In this document: one piece after another, positions 24,734 through 33,410 of the stretch
Layout: every line of letters starts with the position of its first letter
Position numbering within the stretch: the stretch's first letter is position 1
Assembly (NCBI GenBank): GCA_017441605.1
Contig: JAFRXD010000059.1
Location: 62,001-126,000 of the forward strand
Reading direction: 5' to 3'
Length of the DNA: 64,000 bases
DNA from: Thermoguttaceae bacterium
Lineage (GTDB): Bacteria; Planctomycetota; Planctomycetia; Pirellulales; Thermoguttaceae
The notes under the pieces: model-generated
Seen by the model: the letters and a program-made list of their open reading frames with translations, nothing else
Database searches by the model: none
What the model was told of the DNA's origin: nothing
Made by a program: the position numbers and the translations under genes

Positions 24734-27496
24734 CTATTTCACGTCGATCTCGTACCAAATCGTCTTTCGCTCCGGCCCGATCGCGAACCGAGCCCCGGAG
24801 CCGCTCTTTTCGACGTCGATTCGCTCGGCGCGATCCCCGCGTTCGTTCAGCGCCCAAACCTCGACGGCCTCTGGGGATAGCTTTGCCAAGTCGATCGTCG
24901 CGGGGATTCCCTCGCAAAGAACCGGCGCGCGCCCGACCGAGCCCCCGAAATGGCCGGCGGTCGTTACGTTGTTTCCCTCGCGCTCGACGAGCTTTTCGTC
25001 GGTATTGCGCATAACTCCCGTCGCGGTAAGGAGGTAGGATCCCGGCGTAAGTTTTCCGGTCTTCTCCGCCCCGCGCTCGGCGCCCTTCGCTTTAACGAGC
25101 GAAACCGTCGCCCATCCGAGCTTCGTCTCGCCAATATCGAGCGTCAGTCCGTCGAACTCCCGAGGCTCGGCGACGAATCCGCTAAAGACTTTCGCGTTGG
25201 CGGCGTCCACGGTAAAGAACCCCTTTCCTTCCTCTTGCCAATTCCAAGTAATCTCGCCGAACTCGTTGACGATCTCCTTCTTTTCCTCGGAACCGCACCG
25301 CTCGGGCAGATCGCTCCAACTCGAAATCGGCTTCGCTTTGTCGAGACCGCTAGGTCGGCCCAAAACCTCGGGCAAATCGACGCCGGAGTAAACCGCGAGC
25401 GAAAGCGACTTGTCGATTCCAAGCCCGCCCGAGATCGAGCGATGGTACCCGGTCAACGAGGAGCGCATAATTTCCAGCTCTTTATCCTCGCTCATTTTCG
25501 GCGCGTAGTAGAACTCGCCCGGTCCCGACTTGACGTCCCCGCGAACGAACATCCCGTAGCACGCGGGCAAGTGCGCGATTTTCACTGAGTTGGAGCATTC
25601 GTCGAAGAAACTCCCCGCCGCCTCGCGATCGAAATCGTCCCCGTGGGACCACGCGAATTGGAACGTCGCGCCCCAGTCTTGGAACGCCGCGACCGCCGCC
25701 AGCATGACGTTCCCCTCCGCGCAGTACTGATTCGGGTACGGATGGTCGTACTCGGAGCAAGTAAACGGTTTCCCGAGAACCCTCAGCGACGCCAAACTCG
25801 CCAGAGTTCCGGTCGAGGGCGAGTTCGCCAAGCAGGAGTTCCCGACGAGCCAGTCGTTCCCGTCCCACTGTCGGCGCGGGAAGTTCGGGTGGTTCCAGTA
25901 GGCGTGGATATCGCAGTAGTCGAGTCGCGCTTGGTTGTGCCAGAACCCGTACTGCAACTGCGTTCCGGTAATCGGCGACTTCGTTCCGAGCTCTTTGACG
26001 TAAGCGAACATCTCTTGCCAGTAGTCGTTTTCCAACTCGTAAAGGAAATCGGAGAAATCGCCGGTCGCCTCGGCGGTAAAGATCGCGTTCGGAGCGCCGG
26101 AACGCGACGGAACCAGTATCGCGCCATCCTCGAGCTTCAAATCCTCCGCGAGCCCGATCGTCCCGCCCTCTTGGACCGAAACGTCCGCCAGCTCGAACGC
26201 GAGACCGTCTTGGAAACCGCCGAAATAGAGCCGCGTCAAAGCGTCGTCCTCCGGCGCGATAAAAGCGAGCTCGACCGTCTTCCATTCCGGCGTCGCCTCG
26301 ATTTCCGTCGAGAAACCGACCTGAGACCACGGCTCGTGGGCTTGCCCGAAAGTCGTTCGGAGTTTCCTCGTTTCGTCCGCGCGAATCTTAAACCGAACGA
26401 GGTACGGGGATCCCTTTTTCACCGCGAGCCCCGCGTATCCAAACTGCGGGCGCCACGCGACGTCCCCCATTTTCTCGACCTCGAATCGCAGCGCCGGAGC
26501 GTCGATTCCCGTCTCGGCGGCGGGGACGATTTGATAAGACGATTTCGACGCTCCGTCCGTTTCGAGTCGCCAGCCCTCCTTGAACAGGAAGCCGTCCCCA
26601 AACCCGCTCGGGATCATATTCTCCCCAAGCGGTCGAGTCTCGCATTTCCACGCCGCCCGCAATTTCTCGGTCGAGCCGTATTTCTTCGACAACCAACCGT
26701 TCCAAAGCGCGCGAAATTCGTCCGAGTACGGCTTCGGCAAGTCGTCGAGCTGACCCCAAGCCCAGCTGGCGACGACCGAGTTCTCGTTGTTGATCTCAAC
26801 GACCGCCACCCCGGGGTCGTCGACGTACGCCAACTTCGTATAAGGATTAACGTGTTGGAGCAAATCCTTGGCGTACTTCTTCTGATACTCGATCATCTTC
26901 CGATCGAAGTTGTCGACGCCCTTGTTCTGTGTCGGAAGTTGAGACGCGTTCTCGAACCCGTCGATCTCTCGAAAAGCGCGCGACACGTGCAGATTGATAT
27001 TAACGAAAATTCCTTTTTTATGGAAACAATAGATCAAATAATCGAGCCGATCGAGCTTTTCGGGGTCGATTTCGGTCGTTCCCTTCTCGAAATTCTTGCC
27101 CCAAATATCGCGCGAGTCCATGTGGTGCAGGCGAACGACCCCGATTCCGAATCGCGAAAGCGACTCGGCGACCCGCTCCGCCTTCTCTTTGGTCGTAAAA
27201 CTCGCCCCAAAGCAGAAATTCGTCCCTAAAAGGCGCTTTTTACCGGTTTTCGCCGCGAAAACCCCTCCGTTATTGTAAAGGAAACCGTCGTCGCGCCCCG
27301 CGAATGGCGCCGGTTTGTCCCACGTTTGCACGTTGGTGATATTCTCCGGCGCGCCTTTTTCAATAACGAACGGGAAAAGCGCCGAATCGTCGGCGGACGC
27401 CGCGCCGAGCGTCGCGAAAAGACCGAGCGCCGCGAAAAGACCGAGCGCCGCGAAAAGACCGAGCGCCGCGAGGAGAAGCGTTGTCGCGCGTTTCAT
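24734..27496 (-). CDS. Secreted GH5-like (beta/alpha)8 glycoside hydrolase, multidomain
   Basis: 920 residues. The start is the ATG at 27496 with GGAG about 9 nt upstream; longer frames run antisense through the aminotransferase gene. The signal peptide is unusual, with GLFAAL repeated three times before GAASA. The catalytic domain (about 60-630) reads like clan GH-A: GTNFCFGASF near strand 1, FGIGVVRLHHMDS near strand 2, VVEINNENS with E238 as the probable acid/base, and TCSEYDHPYPNQY with the probable nucleophile near residue 582. A beta-sandwich or carbohydrate-binding insertion seems to lie at about 310-430 (YLVRFKIRADETRKLR onward), and the last 200 residues look like a C-terminal beta domain. 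The substrate is not readable. First gene of the operon with the regulator and GH43. Confidence 0.82.
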   Translation of the reverse strand: MKRATTLLLAALGLFAALGLFAALGLFATLGAASADDSALFPFVIEKGAPENITNVQTWDKPAPFAGRDDGFLYNNGGVFAAKTGKKRLLGTNFCFGASFTTKEKAERVAESLSRFGIGVVRLHHMDSRDIWGKNFEKGTTEIDPEKLDRLDYLIYCFHKKGIFVNINLHVSRAFREIDGFENASQLPTQNKGVDNFDRKMIEYQKKYAKDLLQHVNPYTKLAYVDDPGVAVVEINNENSVVASWAWGQLDDLPKPYSDEFRALWNGWLSKKYGSTEKLRAAWKCETRPLGENMIPSGFGDGFLFKEGWRLETDGASKSSYQIVPAAETGIDAPALRFEVEKMGDVAWRPQFGYAGLAVKKGSPYLVRFKIRADETRKLRTTFGQAHEPWSQVGFSTEIEATPEWKTVELAFIAPEDDALTRLYFGGFQDGLAFELADVSVQEGGTIGLAEDLKLEDGAILVPSRSGAPNAIFTAEATGDFSDFLYELENDYWQEMFAYVKELGTKSPITGTQLQYGFWHNQARLDYCDIHAYWNHPNFPRRQWDGNDWLVGNSCLANSPSTGTLASLASLRVLGKPFTCSEYDHPYPNQYCAEGNVMLAAVAAFQDWGATFQFAWSHGDDFDREAAGSFFDECSNSVKIAHLPACYGMFVRGDVKSGPGEFYYAPKMSEDKELEIMRSSLTGYHRSISGGLGIDKSLSLAVYSGVDLPEVLGRPSGLDKAKPISSWSDLPERCGSEEKKEIVNEFGEITWNWQEEGKGFFTVDAANAKVFSGFVAEPREFDGLTLDIGETKLGWATVSLVKAKGAERGAEKTGKLTPGSYLLTATGVMRNTDEKLVEREGNNVTTAGHFGGSVGRAPVLCEGIPATIDLAKLSPEAVEVWALNERGDRAERIDVEKSGSGARFAIGPERKTIWYEIDVK
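27413..27466 (-). repeat. Three perfect 18-bp tandem repeats inside a signal peptide
   Basis: CGCGAAAAGACCGAGCGC is repeated without change at 27413, 27431 and 27449, with a partial fourth copy. It is in frame and encodes GLFAAL three times in the hydrophobic core of the GH5-like enzyme's signal peptide. Confidence 0.9.
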
Positions 27497-27560
27497 TGTC
27501 CTAGCTCCAAGGGTCGAGGGAAAAAATGCGCGCGGTCCGATAAAAACCGCGTTTTGGACG

Positions 27561-27588
27561 ATTGTAGCAAAAGAAAATCGAAAAACAA
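27561..27588 (-). promoter_or_regulatory. Candidate promoter for the GH operon
   Basis: Minus strand: TTGTTT (27583-27588), 16-nt spacer, TACAAT (27561-27566). Predicted start is near 27554, about 58 nt before the ATG. Confidence 0.5.
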
Positions 27589-27630
27589 GCGTTCGGTCGA
27601 GCTTTTCATTTCGTCCCCCCCCCGACCGGC

Positions 27631-27660
27631 TTGACAAAAAAGGCGTCTCGCCCATACTAT
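27631..27660 (+). promoter_or_regulatory. Candidate promoter for the glycan locus
   Basis: Perfect TTGACA (27631-27636), 18-nt spacer, TACTAT (27655-27660). Predicted start is near 27667, giving a leader of about 75 nt before the DegT gene. It diverges from the GH operon promoter. Confidence 0.6.
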
Positions 27661-27742
27661 AGGTTCGGGCGGGTCGCGACGAGCCGACTCCCCGAGCGAG
27701 CCTAGAACTTGCGAAAAACGCCTTTTTGGAAGGACCGTGTCC

Positions 27743-28948
27743 GTGAAAATTCAATTCTCCCCGCCCGACGTTACCGAACTTGAAATCGCCGAAGTCGCCG
27801 AAGCCCTCCGCTCCGGATGGATCACTACCGGACCGCGCGTCAAGCGGCTCGAAAAGGAACTGGGGGAAGCCTACGACTCCGTCGGACGATGCGTTTGTCT
27901 CAATTCCCAGACCGCCGCCGCCGAGCTCGCCCTTCGCGTTCTCGGAATCGGACCGGGCGACGAAGTGATCGTCCCCGCCTACACCTACACCGCGTCCGCC
28001 TCGATCGTCTGCCACGTCGGCGCGAAACTCGTCCTGATCGACTCCCAACCCGATTCGATCGAAATGGACTACGACGCGATGGAAGACGCGATCTCCGAGC
28101 GAACCAAGGCGATTATCCCCGTCGATCTCGGGGGCGTCCCGATCGACTACGAGCGCGTTTGGCGAGCGATCGAAAACAAGAAATCCCTCTTCAAGCCGAA
28201 CGGAAAATACCAAGAGGCGCTCGGGCGAGTCGCCCTGTGCGTCGACGCCGCCCACGCCCTCGGCGCCGAATATCGCGGCAAATCGATCGCGACGCTCGCC
28301 GACTTTTCCGCGTACTCTTTCCACGCGGTCAAAAATCTCACGACCGCCGAGGGAGGCGCCCTGATCTGGAACCCCCTCCCGGGAATCGACGACGCGGAAA
28401 TTTACCATTTGTTGCAGCTCCTCTCGCTGCACGGCCAATCGAAAGATGCGCTCGCGAAAACCCAACTCGGGGCTTGGGAGTACGACGTCGTCGGGCCTTG
28501 GTACAAGTGCAATATGACCGACGTCCTCGCCGGAATGGGCTTGGCGCAGTTCGCGCGCTATCCCAAAATGCTCGAGCGCCGCCGGGAAATCGTCGAGCGC
28601 TACGACGCCGCGTTCAAACCGCTCGGAGTCGAGACCCTCCCGCACTACTCCGACGCCTATCAATCCTCCGGACACCTTTATATTACCCGAGTACCCGGCG
28701 CCGATCTCCAAACGCGCGCCGATATGATCGTCGAGATGGCGAAACGCGACATAGCGTGCAACGTTCACTACAAGCCGTTGCCCATGTTCACCGCCTACAA
28801 GAGCTTGGGATTCGATATCGCGAACTTCCCGAACGCCTATCGGCTCTTCGTCAACGAGATCACCCTTCCGTTGCACACGAAATTGACCGACGAAGAGGTC
28901 GAATACGTGATCGAGAACTTCGTCGACGTCGTTAAGAATCGCGGATAA
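27743..28948 (+). CDS. DegT/DnrJ/EryC1/StrS-family PLP aminotransferase
   Basis: 401 residues. GTG at 27743 is preferred because AAGGA lies 8 nt upstream; the GTG at 27737 is only 2 nt from it. This fold-type I PLP enzyme adds an amino group to a keto-sugar nucleotide. Visible marks: GDEVIVPAYTYTASA (cofactor phosphate region), CVDAAHALGAEYRG with the PLP-ring-stacking and aspartate residues, and SFHAVKNLTTAEGG with K197 as the Schiff-base lysine. Length is usual for the family. First gene of the glycan locus, 18 bases before the sugar transferase, so it probably makes the amino sugar that the transferase loads onto the lipid carrier (inference; compare PglE/PglC pairs). Confidence 0.9.
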   Translation: MKIQFSPPDVTELEIAEVAEALRSGWITTGPRVKRLEKELGEAYDSVGRCVCLNSQTAAAELALRVLGIGPGDEVIVPAYTYTASASIVCHVGAKLVLIDSQPDSIEMDYDAMEDAISERTKAIIPVDLGGVPIDYERVWRAIENKKSLFKPNGKYQEALGRVALCVDAAHALGAEYRGKSIATLADFSAYSFHAVKNLTTAEGGALIWNPLPGIDDAEIYHLLQLLSLHGQSKDALAKTQLGAWEYDVVGPWYKCNMTDVLAGMGLAQFARYPKMLERRREIVERYDAAFKPLGVETLPHYSDAYQSSGHLYITRVPGADLQTRADMIVEMAKRDIACNVHYKPLPMFTAYKSLGFDIANFPNAYRLFVNEITLPLHTKLTDEEVEYVIENFVDVVKNRG

Positions 28949-28966
28949 AAGGCGAGGAGTCGGGCT

Positions 28967-29608
28967 TTGTACCAACATTTTTTTAAGCGTCTTATCGATA
29001 TCGTCGTTTGCCTTATCGGTTTGCCCTTTTTCCTATTGATTTTCGTCGTCTTGGCGCCGATTATCTGGCTGACCGACTTCGGGCCGGTCTTTTACAACGC
29101 CAAGCGGGTCGGGCGAAAAGGCAAAATCTTTAAGATGTACAAGTTCCGGTCGATGCGCGTCAATTCCCCCGACTTGCGCAACGCCGACGGCTCGACCTTC
29201 AACGCCGCTAACGACCCTCGCGTTACCCCGATCGGCAGGCTGATGCGCAAGACGAGCCTCGACGAAACCCCGCAGCTCCTCAACGTCCTTTTTGGAACGA
29301 TGAGCCTGATCGGGCCGCGCGCCTTTCTGGTTCGCCCCGACTTCGTCTACGAAAACGAGAGCGAAAAGCGCAAGCGTCGCCTCGAGGTTCGCCCCGGAAT
29401 CACCGGGTACAGCCAAGCGTATTTCCGCAACTCCGCGACGATGGACGAAAAGATCGATCAGGATTGCTATTACGTCGACCATCTTTCCTTCTGGTTCGAC
29501 GTCAAAATCTTCTTTAAGACGATTCTCTCGGTGCTGCTGAGAAAGAACGTTTTCGTCGATCCCGCGAACGCGGGCAAAACCCATATCGAAAACGGCGCGA
29601 AAGGGTAG
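28967..29608 (+). CDS. Polyprenyl-phosphate sugar-1-phosphate transferase (PglC/WbaP C-terminal type)
   Basis: 213 residues, TTG start with GAGGAG 9 nt upstream. A single N-terminal membrane segment (about 8-35, LIDIVVCLIGLPFFLLIFVV) is followed by the family's catalytic core: GPVFYNAKRVGRKGKIFKMY, KFRSM, a SLDETPQLLNVLFGTMSLIGPR segment with the conserved D-E pair, and RPGITGYSQ. It transfers a sugar-1-phosphate from a nucleotide sugar to undecaprenyl phosphate on the inner face of the membrane. The size fits the small monotopic PglC-type enzymes, not the long WbaP type. Confidence 0.92.
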   Translation: MYQHFFKRLIDIVVCLIGLPFFLLIFVVLAPIIWLTDFGPVFYNAKRVGRKGKIFKMYKFRSMRVNSPDLRNADGSTFNAANDPRVTPIGRLMRKTSLDETPQLLNVLFGTMSLIGPRAFLVRPDFVYENESEKRKRRLEVRPGITGYSQAYFRNSATMDEKIDQDCYYVDHLSFWFDVKIFFKTILSVLLRKNVFVDPANAGKTHIENGAKG

Positions 29609-29617
29609 TCGGCACCT

Positions 29618-30826
29618 ATGAAAAAGATAATGGTTCTGGGCGCTTCGATTCTGCAAGTCCCGATGCTCCAAAAGGCTAAGGATCTCGGGTTCTACGTCGG
29701 AGTCGCCGACTTCAATCCCAAGGCGATCGGGATCCCCATCGCCGACGAGTTCTACGAGGCGAGCACCTTCGATCCCCCCGCGATCGTCGAGGCGGCGAAA
29801 CAATTCCGGCCCGACGGCGTCGTTACTCTCGCCACCGATATCCCGATGCGAAGCGTCGCCGCCGCTTGCGAGGCGCTTGGGCTTCCCGGGATTTCCCCCA
29901 AAACCGCCCTCCTCGCCACCGATAAGGCGGAGATGATTCGCGCCCTGACCGACGCCAACGTCCCCTGCCCGAAGTACGTCGTCGCCAACGATCGCGACGA
30001 GTTCGAGCGCGTCAAGGGGAGCGTCGCCTACCCCGCGATCATGAAGCCGACCGATCAATCCGGAAGCCGCGGCGTCGTTTTGGTTCGCTCCCTCGAAGAG
30101 CTCGACGCGAGCTACGACTACTCCCAAACCGAGTCGCGAGGAGGCGCGGTCGTAATCGAGGAGTTTATGGAGGGCCCCGAGACGAGCGTCGAGGTCATGG
30201 TTCTCGACGACGGGGTTCATATCCTCGCGATCACCGACAAGCTCACGACCGGCGCGCCCCACTTCGTCGAAATGGGACACTCCCAGCCCTGTCGGCTCGG
30301 CGACGCGACCTGCGCCGCGATTAGGGACGTCGCGACCCGCGCCGTCCAAGCGCTCGGGATCAAGCGAGGTCCGGCGCACGTTGAAATCATCGTTACCGCC
30401 GAAGGGCCCAAGATCGTCGAGCTCGGCGCGCGCATGGGGGGCGACTGCATCACCACCCACCTGGTTCCCCTCTCGACCGGGATCGACATGACCGAGGCGA
30501 CGTTGCGCGTCGCGTGCGGCGAAGAGCCCGACGTCGCCCCCAAGTTCCAAAAGGGCGCGGCGATCCGCTATTTCGACGTCCCGGTCGGAGTTCTCGACTC
30601 GATCTCCGGCGTCGACGAGGCGCGCGCGATTCCCGGCGTTCGGCAGATCTCGATCGTCAAGGAAATCGGCGAGCGAATCGGCGAAATTTGCGGAAGCGGC
30701 GATCGGCTCGGGTTCGTTATCGCGCAAGCGAAAACCGCGGACGAGGCGATCTCGATTTGCGAAAAAGCGATCGCGGCGATTAAGGTCGTCGTTCGACCCG
30801 ATAAGACGGAGGAGCGCCCCAAATGA
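29618..30826 (+). CDS. ATP-grasp ligase 1 of a tandem pair
   Basis: 402 residues in the usual ATP-grasp order: an N-terminal Rossmann-like preATP domain (VLGASILQVPMLQKAK), the ATP-binding lysine region YPAIMKPTDQSGSRGV, the hinge VVIEEFMEGPETSVEV, the metal/phosphate segment KIVELGARMGGD and then THLVPLSTGIDM. The family joins a carboxylate, activated as acyl phosphate, to an amine. Its 4-base ATGA overlap with the next gene shows coupled translation. Inferred role: acylating or aminoacylating the amino sugar made by the upstream aminotransferase, in place of the N-acetyltransferase usual in such loci. The substrate is not readable. Confidence 0.85.
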   Translation: MKKIMVLGASILQVPMLQKAKDLGFYVGVADFNPKAIGIPIADEFYEASTFDPPAIVEAAKQFRPDGVVTLATDIPMRSVAAACEALGLPGISPKTALLATDKAEMIRALTDANVPCPKYVVANDRDEFERVKGSVAYPAIMKPTDQSGSRGVVLVRSLEELDASYDYSQTESRGGAVVIEEFMEGPETSVEVMVLDDGVHILAITDKLTTGAPHFVEMGHSQPCRLGDATCAAIRDVATRAVQALGIKRGPAHVEIIVTAEGPKIVELGARMGGDCITTHLVPLSTGIDMTEATLRVACGEEPDVAPKFQKGAAIRYFDVPVGVLDSISGVDEARAIPGVRQISIVKEIGERIGEICGSGDRLGFVIAQAKTADEAISICEKAIAAIKVVVRPDKTEERPK

Positions 30827-32064
30827 GTCGTAATCTTTTAATCGTGGGAGCGGGGATCGGCCAGGTCTTCCTCCTCAAAAAGGCGAAGGCGCTCGGGCAC
30901 AAGGTTACCGTCTTAACCCTCCCCGGCGACTATCCTTGCATCGATATGGCCGACGACGTAATCTACTGCGACGTCTTCGATCGAGACAAGGCGGTCGCCG
31001 AAGCGAAAGCGCGGGGAATCGACGCGGTCGTCTCCGACCAGAACGACCTGATGAATCCGACCGTCGCCTATATCGCCGAAAAACTGGGACTTCCGGGCAA
31101 TTCCTTCGCTCAGGTCCAATGCTATTGCAATAAAATCGCGTTCCGAAACAACTGCGACAAACTGGGAATCCCCGCGCCGCGACACGTCGCCGTCTCCGAC
31201 CCCGACTTCGACTTCGCGACCTTCGACGCGCCCTTCCCTTGGATCGTCAAACCCGCCGATTCTCAGTCGAGCGTCGGAGTCAAGCGCGTCGATTCGCTCG
31301 AGCAACTGCGACCGGCGCTTAAAGTCGCGATCGAGAAATCGTTTACAAACGAGGCGATCGTCGAGGAATTCTTCGTCGGAAAGGAGATCGTTTGCGAGGG
31401 CTTTATCGAGAGCGGAAAATTCCGACTCCTCGCCTTTGCCGATCGAAAATACTTCGAACTTGGCGACTTGCAAATCCCGTCCCAAACGCTCTTTCCGTCC
31501 CGCGTCGATCCCGAGATCCTGGCGCGGGTCGTCGAGTGCGAGACGAAAATGGCGGCGCTCGTCGATCCAAACTTCGCCATTGTCCACGCGGAATACTTGG
31601 TAAACGAGGCGACGGGAGAATTCCGCGTCGTCGAAAGCGCGCTGCGAGGCGGAGGAGTCTATATCTCCTCGCACCTCGTCCCCTTGGCGACCGGAATCGA
31701 CGTCGACGATCTGCTCCTCAAAAAGGCGCTCGGCGAACCGGTCGACGTCGAGTCCGCCTTCGCCGCGAGAAAAGACAGAGCCGCCGGTTACGTTTGTTTC
31801 CTCTTAGGCGAGGGAGCCGTCGAATCGGTCTCTGGAATCGAGGAACTAAAGTCCCTCGCCTTCGTTAACGCCGCTTTCTTAGACGACATGGCGCCGGGCG
31901 CGAGAATCGAAAAACTCGCCCACAAAGGCTCTCGAAAAGGTCCGATTCTCGTCTCCGCGCCCAATCGCGACGAATTGGATCGATACGTCGAATTGGTTCA
32001 AAAATCGTTGAAAATCATAGTTCGCGGCCCGTCCGGAAACGCCTCGGGCGCGATCTGGGAGTAG
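30823..32064 (+). CDS. ATP-grasp ligase 2 of a tandem pair
   Basis: 413 residues, paralogous to the preceding gene but clearly diverged. It has LLIVGAGIGQVFLLKKAK at the N-terminus, PWIVKPADSQSSVGV, EEFFVGKEIVCEG, VVESALRGGGVYIS and then SHLVPLATGIDV. The THLVPLSTGIDM-like motif is shared by both copies. The ATG overlaps the stop of ligase 1. The E-x-G-A-R segment of copy 1 is ESALRGG here, so metal-site residues may differ. The pair may act in sequence on two amines or carboxylates, or as a heteromer. A specific reaction cannot be assigned. Confidence 0.83.
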   Translation: MSRNLLIVGAGIGQVFLLKKAKALGHKVTVLTLPGDYPCIDMADDVIYCDVFDRDKAVAEAKARGIDAVVSDQNDLMNPTVAYIAEKLGLPGNSFAQVQCYCNKIAFRNNCDKLGIPAPRHVAVSDPDFDFATFDAPFPWIVKPADSQSSVGVKRVDSLEQLRPALKVAIEKSFTNEAIVEEFFVGKEIVCEGFIESGKFRLLAFADRKYFELGDLQIPSQTLFPSRVDPEILARVVECETKMAALVDPNFAIVHAEYLVNEATGEFRVVESALRGGGVYISSHLVPLATGIDVDDLLLKKALGEPVDVESAFAARKDRAAGYVCFLLGEGAVESVSGIEELKSLAFVNAAFLDDMAPGARIEKLAHKGSRKGPILVSAPNRDELDRYVELVQKSLKIIVRGPSGNASGAIWE

Positions 32065-32073
32065 AGATCGACG

Positions 32074-33393
32074 ATGAGCTATTTCTTCCAACGAAAGTTT
32101 ATGTCGGTTTGCGTCTTGCTCTATCTGCTTAAACGAGCGAAGACGTTAAAACGCGCGATGAAGGATCCGACCTATTGGGTTGTCGCGCAAAATCGCGAAA
32201 TTCCGAAGTTCGTCAACTATATCTACGGAATACCGTTCTATCGCGAGCGCTTCGACAAGGCGGGAATTACTCCCGACGATATTAAAGTCCGCGAAGACTT
32301 CTTGAAGCTTCCCCCGCTTTACAAGCCCGAGTATCGTCAATGGCTTCTAGACGAGACCAAAGACAAGTCGAAGTTTAAGTACTGGATGTACCGTCAGACC
32401 ACCGGGTCGTCCGGAACGCCTCTCGATCTTTACTCCCTCCCGACCGATCGCGCCTCGGAAATCGCCAATCTCTTTCGTTGCGCCCTACTGCAAGACAAAG
32501 GATACAGTCCCTTTTTCAGCCGCGTCTTCAGCACGATGGTTCCGAAACCGACCGGACGAACGCGCAAACTCTTCCCGCCCAGCCGCAAAATGAGCAGTAT
32601 CGCGAGTCCCGCCGAACTCGTCGAGGGGTACAACGAGGCGCGTCCCGACTTCTACTACGGGAACAAGACGGCGGTTCTGGCGATAGCGCGCTGGGCGCTC
32701 GACCACCACATCGCGCTTCACAAGCCGTTGTGCGTCGCCAGTATCTCCGAGCTTCTCGACGACTCGGCGCGCGCGATTATCGAGCGCGCCTTCGGACCGG
32801 GCGTCCTCTTCGATATCTACGGTTGCGCCGAAACCGGAAACTTTGCCGCCGATCGCGCCTCCGAGCCAAAAAAGCGCGTCGTTTGGAACGATACCCACGT
32901 CGTCAACCTGTTGAACCCTAAAGAGGTTCCCGGACGTCCCGGCGTCGCCGTCGGCGAGCTCGCGCTCACCTCGCTCGTTCATCGAGGGTTCCCGCTTGTG
33001 AACTACGTCGTCGGCGACACGGTGGAACTCCTCGTGGAAAACGACGTTCCGTATATTGTCGACATTATTGGACGTTCCAACGATTCCATTAAAAACGCGG
33101 ACGGATCCTCCTTCGAATGGACCCACGTCAATCGCGTTATGTTCGGTTTTACCGACGTCGCGCAATTCCGCGTAATTCAAAAGACTTACGACGATTTGAC
33201 GTTCCTTCTCGCCTCTCGCGAGGTCTCCGACGCGCGCAAGGTGGAAATCGAGTCGGCGATCAAGGGGCGCGCTCGCGATATTTGGGGCGCGCCCGGAATT
33301 GGAAATGGAAAGAACGTTCGGATCGAATGGACGGAAGAAATTCCGCCCGATCCGACCGGTAAAATTCGCGTCTTGATCTCCGAAGTTAAGTAA
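32074..33393 (+). CDS. PaaK/CapK-like adenylate-forming enzyme
   Basis: 439 residues, 9 bases after the ATP-grasp pair. It has the adenylation P-loop QTTGSSGTP (108-116), an acyl-AMP motif IYGCAETGNFA, and the late GRSNDSIKNADGS hinge region of the phenylacetate-CoA ligase/CapK branch. CapK-type members are common in capsule loci but their reactions are mostly unproven. It presumably activates a carboxylic acid with ATP, for CoA or direct transfer. Its place directly after two amide-forming ligases suggests it supplies or adds an acyl group to the surface glycan (inference). Confidence 0.82.
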   Translation: MSYFFQRKFMSVCVLLYLLKRAKTLKRAMKDPTYWVVAQNREIPKFVNYIYGIPFYRERFDKAGITPDDIKVREDFLKLPPLYKPEYRQWLLDETKDKSKFKYWMYRQTTGSSGTPLDLYSLPTDRASEIANLFRCALLQDKGYSPFFSRVFSTMVPKPTGRTRKLFPPSRKMSSIASPAELVEGYNEARPDFYYGNKTAVLAIARWALDHHIALHKPLCVASISELLDDSARAIIERAFGPGVLFDIYGCAETGNFAADRASEPKKRVVWNDTHVVNLLNPKEVPGRPGVAVGELALTSLVHRGFPLVNYVVGDTVELLVENDVPYIVDIIGRSNDSIKNADGSSFEWTHVNRVMFGFTDVAQFRVIQKTYDDLTFLLASREVSDARKVEIESAIKGRARDIWGAPGIGNGKNVRIEWTEEIPPDPTGKIRVLISEVK

Positions 33394-33410
33394 AGCGACG
33401 AAGGCGCATT

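Noticed and set aside
24731..24917. Longer start for the AAA+ regulator
   Set aside because: The added 62 residues are basic low-complexity and overlap the end of the GH5-like gene; the ATG at 24731 follows that gene's stop by 2 bases.
27497..28978. N-terminal extension of the GH5-like gene antisense to the aminotransferase
   Set aside because: The extension has no domain and lies over a clear DegT gene; the internal ATG at 27496 has a ribosome site and signal peptide.
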